A stretch of 64,000 nt of DNA, from positions 7,683,705 to 7,747,704 of the forward strand of contig CM055062.1 in NCBI GenBank assembly GCA_029204045.2, given 5' to 3'. Under the pieces are notes generated by a model, which was given only the letters and a program-made list of their open reading frames with translations, made no database searches and was not told where the DNA came from. Positions 55,971 through 64,000 of this stretch are shown here, piece after piece. The stretch is from Tillandsia leiboldiana (lineage: Eukaryota; Streptophyta; Magnoliopsida; Poales; Bromeliaceae). A program made the translations under genes and the position numbers. Within the stretch, counting starts at the first letter, position 1, and every line of letters begins with the position of its first letter.

Positions 55971-57186
55971 GTCCAGATACGCAACGGGAGTGTGCGAAAG
56001 ATTCGGGTGCTCCGATTCCCTCGCAACCAGGTGGGTACCCTTGCTATAAGTTCAACGAGTGCAGTAAGTGCACCATATCATCGTAAAAGGCTCGTTAACT
56101 TGTCTAATAAAGTAGATGGACTATTATACCTTCGCATGAATACTTTTATTTAATAATTGTGGCGGCTGCGGTCGCGGGGCTTATCACACGCCGACACCGG
56201 CAATTTCGGTTTTGGATGCTGCACGTACACAGGCGGATTGGCCTCCGCATGGGTGTACTTTTCCGGAGAAGTGGTCCGAGTGACCCGTGTGCACCACGTT
56301 TATGGGGTGGGGACCTCTTCACGACAGCTAAGGAGCCGCACTAGCTCCGTGAAGAGGTTAAAAGCATCATGGGGGTAATGTGACTGTGCACGAGGGGAGA
56401 CTTCCGTCTCTCCGACAGGTACTCTGGGGATGGAGCCCAGCTTATTTTGTAACAGGGTTTTAGCGAAAGGTTCCGGTATAATCGGTTTGTTTTTGATTCA
56501 ACGTTAATTGTTAAGACATCTACTTTATTTGTCGCTGACTTTACCCACTCCGTGACAGGTTTGACTAGGGACATTAGTCGGGATGGTGGTGAGACTGCGT
56601 CGAGAGGACCGTAGTCGTAGGAGGCTTTCTACTCGTTGCTCCTTGGATTTATCTCAGTTCTTTCTTAACTACTGTTAGTTTAATTTGCATCTGTGGATCA
56701 TATTAGTTATAGTTAGCACTGTGGATTGGATGTACTATTACGGTTTAGACATAATTTCATAATTTCGGGCGCGGCATGTTTTTACCATCATAAAAATGAT
56801 TGCGAAAATATTTTCAAAAGCAGAGTGCCGTGTGGGCACAGATTTTGTAATCCTCTGGATTTATCCTTTCCAAACGATGTCGCCGCTCTCTTGTTGGATG
56901 TGTAATTGTTTTAAAAATTGGGTGTCGGGTGGACACCGTTTGCAAAACCATAGGTAATTACTTCTCCTGCTCTATGTTTGATGATGACTGTATGGTTGAT
57001 GGTTGGTATTGTAAATGGGACGCCGTGCATATTCAAAGGAGACTCTGTCCGATTGCAGAGTGAATTTGTATATGTGGCGGTCTGTCGCGCACCGGGGGCG
57101 AGGTTGATCTTCACGTGTGAAGAAAAAAAAATATAGTACTCGTTTTTCCGCTTATACTAAGACCTCCCGGGGCGTGACAGATTATA

Positions 57187-57197
57187 TGGTATCAGAG
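57187..57197 (+). other. Element I primer-binding site
   Basis: TGGTATCAGAG, seven bases after the LTR end; the last PBS base is changed from C to A. Confidence 0.85.
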
Positions 57198-57448
57198 AAA
57201 AACAACCATGACCACAGTAGTCGGAGATCCACATCCACAGTGTATGATGCCACAAGCAAATTGGGACACGAGATAACCAAGGAATAGGTGCAGTAGTACG
57301 TGAGAGTACGGGGAAACGGGGTTTAATATAAGTGCGTTGTAAGCCAAGTTGCTAGGGTGATAATGATAGAGTTAACGCGGCTTCTTTGTTTACAGCGAAC
57401 GACGACCAGGGTTCGGCTACCGAGCGCTAACTCTTTTAAACGGACAGG

Positions 57449-58168
57449 ATGGATCCCGCAGCCGCAGCCAATCGCTTGCTCCGAAACCAGCTACGTGACG
57501 TGGCAGGGCAACTGTTAACTCTCACTGAGCGCCTATGCCTACTGACTCAAGACTTCGAGGGTATCGACCGCACCCAGCGAGACGCCAGCGACGACGCCTA
57601 CCGGGGAATGCCGCCGGCAGGTTACCCCACTTTCCAAGAGGCGGTCGGCCTGGCCATGCAGGCTGAGCGGGAACTCGCCAAGGCTCGAGCTCGGCAGGGT
57701 CACCCCGGTTTCCGTTGGGGTCAAAGATTTCACCACCCCGGTCCGACGGGGGGCTCCTCCAAGGACGAACGGGCGCCTAAACGCCCAAGGACAGAATGGA
57801 ATGCGGGGCAAACAATAAAAAGGGGACCCGAACCACAATGGAAGTCGTGCGTCATATGCGACGGTGCACACCGACTTATGAGCTGCCCCTGGAGGGACGA
57901 CCACTGTTTCAAGTGCGGCAAGCCGGGTCACTCACGCTTCTCGTGCCCCCGGAAGCCGGCTGTCACTAGACCCCCGGCGCCGCGACCCAACGAAACAAAG
58001 AAAGTTGCAGCTCCCGTTCAGCGAAAAGACCTGCCCAGCGACCAGCACTCCACAGACTCCTCAGACGCTAAGTCCCTACCCCAACACGCCGTGCGACGCT
58101 GGCCCGAGGGCTGTGGACGGATCCCCCGGACTACTACAGTGGAGGACGCGACGTCCCAGAACAAGTAA
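57449..58168 (+). pseudogene. Element I gag with capsid core deleted
   Basis: 239 codons from MDPAAAANR. The N-terminal helical segment (about residues 1-45) runs almost directly into the end of the capsid domain (YPTFQEAVGLAMQAERE, about 66-82), so some 150-200 residues of Retrotrans_gag core are absent compared with C and E. The zinc region is intact (CVICDGAH, then CCHC CFKCGKPGHSRFSC, about 150-170). The frame ends before any protease sequence. A gag lacking its core should not assemble alone. Confidence 0.8.
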
Positions 58169-58502
58169 TAGCAGGTAACTTCTGTCTTCTCTTAGTTTAA
58201 GGACACCGGTTACACCTTAGCCTGCTACCCCCCCCCCCCCCCCCCCCCCGGTCAGACCCTCTCTCTACCCCCATTGCCTTATCCCTTCCCTTCTCCCTGA
58301 CGTGCCTAGCGCGGCTTAGGGAGGAAACCCGTAGGAAATTGTCGAACCCTTCCCAGCCTGCGCGCGCGGGCGGGATTCGGGCACAGGAGGCCCCTGGTGT
58401 TCCTGGCAAGGGTTTTGGGTTATGTAAGGGTTAATTAGGACCCACCCCTCCACCTAGCGATTAAGGACCCAAGAGATCGTTTGGTCGCGTGGGTCCATAA
58501 TC
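58169..58502 (+). other. Non-retroviral filler replacing the protease in element I
   Basis: About 330 bp where PR should be, with no DSGA-type motif or open frame. It is CT-rich, contains a run of 23 C (58228-58250) and has no similarity I recognise to other elements here. It may be captured host sequence or repair filler. The pol frame reopens after TAG near 58503. Confidence 0.6.
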
Positions 58503-58568
58503 TAGGTTAGGCACGACATCCCAGTCGTAAGGGATTTTTCGGAGGTATTTCCGGCGGAACTCCCTGGG

Positions 58569-61433
58569 ATGCCGCCCAAACGAGAAGTTGACTTCCTTAT
58601 TGAACTACTCCCGGGCACCAAGCCCATCACCAAGGCACCGTACAGGATGGCCTTCGCTGAGTTGAAAGAACTCAAGGCACAGCTGGAGGACCTTTTGGAT
58701 AAAGGTTTTATCAGACCAAGCGCGTCACCATGGGGCGCGCCCGTCCTGTTCGTGAGGAAGAAGGACGGAAGCCTCCGGTTGTGCATAGATTACCGGGAAA
58801 TAAACAAGGCCACCATTAAGAATAAGTACCCCCTGCCAAGGATCGACGACCTATTCGACCAACTGCAAGGGGCAACGGTGTTTTCAAAGATTGATCTGCA
58901 GTCAGGCTATCATCAGCTCAGGGTTAAAGGGGAGGACGTCCCCAAGACGGCCTTCCGGCCTCGCTATGGCCACTACGAATTTACAGTGATGCCTTTCGGG
59001 CTCACTAACGCCCCGGCAGTATTCATGGACATGATGAATAGGGTGTTCAAACCCTTCCTGGATTTATTCGTGGTGGTCTTCATCGACGATATCCTCATCT
59101 ATTCCCGTACAGATGAGAAACATGAAGAACATCTGCGCACAGTCCTCCAGACCTTACGGGAACAGAAACTCTACGCCAAACTCAAAAAGTGTGAGTTTTG
59201 GCTCCGTAAGGTGGATTTCTTGGGGCACGTAGTCTCGGCGTCCGGAGTCGCGGTGGACCCAAGGAAGATAGACTCGGTGACGAACTGGCCCCGACCGACA
59301 ACGGTGACGGAGGTTCGAAGCTTCCTGGGATTAGCCGGGTATTACCGGCGCTTCGTGGAGGGCTTCTCTAAGATAGCCACCCCCTTGAATCGTTTAACTC
59401 GAAAGGGGGAGAAGTTTATCTGGACGGATCAGTGCCAGAAGAGTTTCGAGGAGCTCAATGATAGATTGACGCGGGCCCCGATTCTCGCCTTACCAGAACC
59501 GGGGGAGGGTTATGAAGTATTTTGCGATGCGTCGCGGAACGGACTGGGAGGAGTTCTTATGCAACGGGGAAGGGTTATAGCCTATACGTCAAGGCAACTC
59601 AAGGATTATGAGCGGAATTACCCCGTGCATGATTTGGAGCTCGCAGCGGTTGTGTTCGTCCTCAAGCTATGGAGACATTACTTGTATGGAGCACACTGCA
59701 ACGTGTACTCTGATCATAAGAGTCTCAAGTACCTCTTCACCCAAAAGGAGCTAAACTTGCGACAAAGGCGGTGGCTCGAGCTACTGAAAGACTACGACAT
59801 GACGATCCACTATCATCCGGGAAAAGCAAATGTGGTAGCCGACGCCTTGAGTCGCAAGGGGCAGGCCGAGGAAGCAGGTGTAGATGCTATCACCCAGCAA
59901 GAATGTCTGATTGCGGAATTTTCGCGGTTAAGACTGGAGGTGGTACCGGCGGGCACGGTCGCGCAACTTCTGGCTCTAGTGGTCAGGCCCACCCTGCTGG
60001 ACAGGATTCTTGAAGGGCAGTCGACCGATGACCAACTCCAGCTGGTACGAGGCAGGATAACCGCCGACCAGGAGGGCGATTACGCAGTAAGCTCCGATGG
60101 CACGATACGGTTTCGAGGACGAATCTGTGTGCCGGATCTACCGGAGCTCAAAGAGGAAATTCTGAGGGAGGCGCATACTGCTCCCTATGTGGCGCACCCC
60201 GGGGGAACGAAGATGTACAAGGACGTTAAACAGACCTTCTGGTGGCCCAAGATGAAGGAAGATGTGACTCGATTTGTGGCACACTGCCTGGTATGCCAAC
60301 GAGTGAAGGCCGAGCATCAACGACCGGCGGGAAAGTTGCAACCACTACCTGTGCCCGAATGGAAGTGGGAAAGGATTACCATGGATTTTGTGACCGGTTT
60401 CCCGAGATCGCCACAAGGACACGACGCGATATGGGTCATTGTGGACCGCTTGACGAAATCGGCCCACTTTCTGGCCATACACACAACGTGGACTCGGGAA
60501 CGACTGGCACAAACGTACATCAATGAGATAGTAAGGTTGCATGGGGTACCGACATCTATTACGTCGGACAGAGACACGCGATTCATGTCAAACTTTTGGC
60601 GGAGCCTGCAACAAGCGATGGGAACCAAGTTGCATTTTAGTACGGCGTTTCACCCACAGACCGACGGGCAATCAGAGCGGGTGATTCAGATTGTGGAAGA
60701 CATGCTTCGAGCGTGCGTTTTGGACTTGGGCGAAGGGTGGTCGCGATACCTACCCCTCGTGGAGTTCGCCTACAACAACAGCTATCAAGCCAGTATCCAG
60801 ATGGCACCATACGAGGCTCTATATGGGCGCCGCTGTCGGTCTCCAACATGCTGGGATGACTTGGGTGAGCGTAAGTTTTTGGGCCCAGACTTGGTGGAGG
60901 AGACCGAGGCGAAGGTGCGATTGATCAGACAAAGACTACTGACCGCCCAGAGCAGACAGAAAAGTTACGCGGACAAGAGACGACGAGACTTAGAGTTCAT
61001 GGTAGGTGAGCATGTATTGCTCCGAGTTTCACCATCCAAAGGAAACCGACGTTTCGGCCTCAAAGGAAAGTTAAGTCCGAGGTACGTGGGACCATTGGAG
61101 ATCCTAGAACACGTGGGTCCAGTGGCGTACCGGTTAGCCTTGCCACCGAACCTCGAACGAGTCCACAACGTGTTCCACGTCTCAATGCTCCGGAAGTACC
61201 TCGCTGACCCCTCTCATGCCTTGGATGCTTCCACCATCGAGTTGCGTGAGGATTTGAGCATCGAGGAGACCCCGGTGCGGATTTTGGCAAGAGAGGACAA
61301 GAGGTTGCGTAATCGAACTATTCCCTACGTAAAGGTCCAGTGGAGCAACCACGAGGAACGCGAAGCGACATGGGAACTGGAATCGAGAATGAGGGAATGT
61401 TTTCCCGGGTTGTTTGGTGAGGTTTGTACTTAA
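58569..61433 (+). CDS. Element I pol (RT, RNase H, integrase, chromodomain-like tail), open
   Basis: 954 codons from the first Met in the PR-RT linker (MPPKREVDF); the frame is open back to about 58506 without an upstream Met. RT (about residues 30-230) has CIDYREIN, SGYHQL, MPFGLTNAP and FIDD (171-174). RNase H (about 310-430) has FCDAS (Asp320), DLELAAV, SDHKSL and ADALSR. Integrase has the HHCC zinc domain (about 545-590), D606, D667 and E703 (35 residues between the last two). The C-terminal part has FHVSMLRKY and a chromodomain-like ending (VKVQWSNHEEREATWE). All catalytic residues are present. Without PR it could act only if processed by another element. Tekay clade by motif. Confidence 0.93.
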   Translation: MPPKREVDFLIELLPGTKPITKAPYRMAFAELKELKAQLEDLLDKGFIRPSASPWGAPVLFVRKKDGSLRLCIDYREINKATIKNKYPLPRIDDLFDQLQGATVFSKIDLQSGYHQLRVKGEDVPKTAFRPRYGHYEFTVMPFGLTNAPAVFMDMMNRVFKPFLDLFVVVFIDDILIYSRTDEKHEEHLRTVLQTLREQKLYAKLKKCEFWLRKVDFLGHVVSASGVAVDPRKIDSVTNWPRPTTVTEVRSFLGLAGYYRRFVEGFSKIATPLNRLTRKGEKFIWTDQCQKSFEELNDRLTRAPILALPEPGEGYEVFCDASRNGLGGVLMQRGRVIAYTSRQLKDYERNYPVHDLELAAVVFVLKLWRHYLYGAHCNVYSDHKSLKYLFTQKELNLRQRRWLELLKDYDMTIHYHPGKANVVADALSRKGQAEEAGVDAITQQECLIAEFSRLRLEVVPAGTVAQLLALVVRPTLLDRILEGQSTDDQLQLVRGRITADQEGDYAVSSDGTIRFRGRICVPDLPELKEEILREAHTAPYVAHPGGTKMYKDVKQTFWWPKMKEDVTRFVAHCLVCQRVKAEHQRPAGKLQPLPVPEWKWERITMDFVTGFPRSPQGHDAIWVIVDRLTKSAHFLAIHTTWTRERLAQTYINEIVRLHGVPTSITSDRDTRFMSNFWRSLQQAMGTKLHFSTAFHPQTDGQSERVIQIVEDMLRACVLDLGEGWSRYLPLVEFAYNNSYQASIQMAPYEALYGRRCRSPTCWDDLGERKFLGPDLVEETEAKVRLIRQRLLTAQSRQKSYADKRRRDLEFMVGEHVLLRVSPSKGNRRFGLKGKLSPRYVGPLEILEHVGPVAYRLALPPNLERVHNVFHVSMLRKYLADPSHALDASTIELREDLSIEETPVRILAREDKRLRNRTIPYVKVQWSNHEEREATWELESRMRECFPGLFGEVCT

Positions 61434-61469
61434 GTTTCGGGGACGAAACTTTTTATAAAGTGTGAGTGG
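61434..61469 (+). other. Element I 3' internal end
   Basis: Short stretch after the pol stop (GGGGACGAAAC, then AAAGTGTGAGTGG). The polypurine tract is weak compared with the other elements. Confidence 0.6.
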
Positions 61470-63981
61470 TGTAGTGATTCGGCTTTTACGGCTAATTGTG
61501 ACTCACATGTTAATTATTTATGCCCTCAAGTGAATAAAATTATTTAATGTTTGAAACTCGGTCAGTGTGCGGTGCGGGTATTTTTTCGTTGAAGGGCTCA
61601 AAAAACGAAGACCGATGGTGCGATCGGATCGGGAATCCGATGTACGGATCTCCCGGAATGGGGTTTCTAAGATCGCGATGACTTAAGGCGTGCATCGAAA
61701 TCCGCGTAAAATATCCGGCATGCTTTTTAGGGGAATTTGGATATTCCGTGTGATTAATTAATTAAGGGATTAATTAATCGGTTACGTGAAATTAAATTTG
61801 GGGTTTTTATTTCCTATGATTAATTAATTTGGAAAATTAATTAATCGGCGACTAGGATTTAAAAGAGGTTGAATTAATACGTACAAAAAAAAAGGAGAAA
61901 ACCCTAGCCGAAAAGAAAGAACGCGAAAGAGAAAGAAAAGAAAAAGACGGAACCCTAGCCGAAGGAAAGAAAGGAGAAAAGGAAGGAAACGAAGGAGTCC
62001 GATCACCCCGAACAACGAGCCGGAGACAAGAGCGCGATCGGACGACTTCCCCGTGGATTAATCCGGTGAGTGAATCCTCGTTGTGGTTTTTCGGGATCTT
62101 CTTTTACGTTTTTGTTTAGGGTTTCGGTCGTCTCCGTCATCTCCGCCGCCGCCGCCGTCGTTGCGCAAGTTAGGGCACGACACGGGCGGCGGAGACGCGC
62201 GATACCGCTAGGGCATCGCGTGGGCGGCAACCGCGGGAGCCGCGCGGGCACCGCACGGGCGCCGCGCGGATCGTACCCGTGCGGGCACCGCGCGGGCACC
62301 GCGCGACCGCCACGCGGGTCGCACCCGCGCGGGGAACCGCGCGGCCGCCGCGCGGGTCACATCCGCGTGGGCACCGCGCGGCCGCCGCGCGGGATTTGCA
62401 CCCGCGCGGGGCGCCGCACGGGCACCGCGCGGCCGCCGCGCAGGATTTGCACCCGCGCGGGGCACCGAGCGAGCGCCGCGCGGGCCCGCACCCGCGCGGG
62501 CGCCCCACGGGCACCGCGCGGGCCGCACCCGTGTGGGCGCCGCGCAGGCGCCGCGCGGACCACACCCGCGCGGGCGCTGCCCGCGGAGGGCCGCCGCATG
62601 GTTTCGGGCGGCGCGGGGCTCCGGCAGGCGGCGACGGCTGCGTGGGGGAAATCCGTTGATCGACGGGTTTGACGGTTTCCTTGGGTTTCCGTCGGCCGGG
62701 TAATGTCGGGCTTTCGTTTTGTAGAATTAGTGCGTGGTTCTGACTTTGGTTACCCTTATGGACTCTTCTTAGGTCCAGATACACAACGGGAGTGTGCGAA
62801 AGATCCGGGTGCTCCGATTCCCTCGCAACCAGGTGGGTACCCTTGCTATAAGTGCAACGAGTGCAGTAAGTGCACCATATCATCGTAAAAGGCTCGTTAA
62901 CTTGTCTAATAAAGTAGATGGACTATTATACCTTCGCATGAATACTTTTATTTAATAATTGTGGCGGCTGCGGTCGCAGGGCTTATCACACGCCGACACC
63001 GGCAATTTCGGTTTTGGATGCTGCACGTACACAGGCGGATTGGCCTCCGCATGGGTGTACTTTTCCGGAGAAGTGGTCTGAGTGACCCGTGTGCCCCACG
63101 TGTATGGGGTGGGGACCACTTCACGACAGCTAAGGAGCCGCACTAGCTCCGTAAAGGGGTTAAAAGCGTCATGGGGGTAATGTGACTGTGCACGAGGGGA
63201 GACTTCCGTCTCTCCGACAGGTACTCTGGGGATGGAGCCCAGCTTATTTTGTAACAGGGTTTTAGCGAAAGGTTCCGGTATAATCGGTTTGTTTTTGATT
63301 CAACGTTAATTGTTAAGACATCTACTTTATTTGTCACTGACTTTACCCACTCCGTGACAGGTTTGACTAGGGACATTAGTCGGGATGGTGGTGAGACTGC
63401 GTCGAGAGGACCGTAGTCGTAGGAGGCTTTCTACTCGTTGCTCCTTGGATTTATCTCAGTTCTTTCTTAACTACTGTTAGTTTAATTTGCATATGTGGAT
63501 CATATTAGTTATAGTTAGCACTGTGGATTGGATGTACTATTACGGTTTAGACATAATTTCGTGATTTCGGGCGCGGCATGTTTTTACCATCATAAAAATA
63601 ATTGCGAAAACGTTTTCAAAAGCAGAGTGCCGTGTGGGCACAGATTTTGTAATCCTTTGGATTTATCCTTTCCAAACGATGTCACCGCTCTCTTGTTGGA
63701 TGTGTAATTGTTTTAAAAATTGGGGGTCGGGTGGACACCGTTTGCAAAATCGTAGGTAATTACTTCTCCTGCTCTATGTTTGATGACGACTGTATGGTTG
63801 ATGGTTGGTATTGTAAATGGGACGCCGTGCATATACAAAGGAGACTCTGTCCGATTGCAGAGTGAATTTGTATATGTGGCGGTCTGTCGCGCACCGGGGG
63901 CGAGGTTGATCTTCACGTGTGAAGAAAATAAAATATAATACTCATTTTTCCGCTTATACTAAGACCTCCCGGGGCGTGACA
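61470..63981 (+). repeat. Element I 3' LTR
   Basis: 2512 bp, very close to the 5' LTR outside the minisatellite, which is about 160 bp longer here. Ends at TSD GTTGC. Confidence 0.93.
62210..62610. repeat. GC-rich minisatellite, element I 3' LTR
   Basis: Expanded version of 55560-55800, with extra GCCGCCGCGCGGG and CACCCGCGCGGGC units. ORFs on both strands are repeat artefacts. Confidence 0.8.
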
Positions 63982-63986
63982 GTTGC

Positions 63987-64000
63987 TCCACTGCACGAGC
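63987..64000 (-). pseudogene. Element J integrase fragment continues to window edge
   Basis: Fourteen bases of J beyond the right TSD of element I; minus-strand sequence is continuous with the tail at 54749-54829. Confidence 0.5.

Larger units (their letters stand above)
54830..57179 (+). repeat. Element I 5' LTR
   Basis: 2350 bp, TGTAGTGATT to GGGGCGTGACA. The minisatellite at 55560-55800 lies downstream of the CCCTAGCC leader start (55264). Confidence 0.93.
54830..63981 (+). mobile_element. Element I: Ty3/gypsy chromovirus (Tekay-like), inserted in J
   Basis: LTRs 54830-57179 and 61470-63981, TSD GTTGC (54825-54829, 63982-63986), Met PBS at 57187-57197. RT-RH-INT order and a chromodomain-like tail indicate a chromovirus, most like Tekay/Del. 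The capsid core and protease are missing, so the element is defective despite an open pol. The 162-bp LTR length difference lies mainly in a GC minisatellite. Confidence 0.93.

Noticed and set aside
62070..62888. ORFs of up to 237 codons on both strands (and the shorter set at 55431-55901)
   Set aside because: They run through the GC minisatellites of element I's LTRs and share no conserved protein feature beyond the repeats.

Overview
The window looks like intergenic or heterochromatic DNA from a flowering plant and is built almost entirely from transposable elements. The evidence is plant Ty1/copia and Ty3/gypsy polyproteins, primer-binding sites matching initiator tRNA-Met (TGGTATCAGAGC), a Cassandra-type TRIM, solo LTRs and MITEs. 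I see no host gene, tRNA gene or functional rRNA gene. The species cannot be named from the sequence.

Left 50 kb: one nested stack. Going inward, an LTR fragment K (right part 45091-45280 and 49175-50159) holds element D (1-45090, its 5' end cut by the window edge). D holds the gypsy deletion derivative C (2976-43668, minus). C's LTR holds the copia element A (7256-42955, plus). A's third ORF holds the related copia element B (18950-39707, minus). B's ORF3 leader intron holds the gag-only element E (21765-32075, minus). A also carries a 577-bp Cassandra TRIM in its 5' LTR (7503-8079) and a solo gypsy LTR F in its 3' region (14730-17649). Another solo LTR, G (45281-49169), sits in K. Five-base target-site duplications can be read for C, A, B, E, F, G and the TRIM, so most boundaries are known to the base.

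A and B belong to one Sirevirus/Maximus-like copia lineage: gag with two zinc knuckles, then PR-INT-RT-RNaseH, then a separate ORF3 downstream of pol. ORF3 seems to have its own promoter, built from the same paired GTCCGGAC palindromes as the LTR U3, and a leader intron of about 383 bp. A's polyprotein is broken by only two stop codons; B's has two stops and two frameshifts.

Right 14 kb: a cluster of MITE-like elements and microsatellites (50.3-52.7 kb) is followed by a minus-strand gypsy element J (3' LTR 52736-53444). J is split by a copia solo LTR H (53470-54743) and by a complete gypsy/Tekay-like element I (54830-63981). I keeps RT, RNase H, integrase and a chromodomain-like tail, but has lost its capsid core and protease.

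The most interesting signals are regulatory. The LTRs of E and G carry an array of CCAAT boxes placed exactly 10 nt from CACGTG G-boxes upstream of a TATA box. The copia LTRs carry palindromes paired at about 21 bp. The ORF3 leader has an internal U3-like promoter with an intron. GC-rich minisatellites in gypsy LTR leaders lie between possible splice sites. All identity statements are by-eye readings, not computed alignments.
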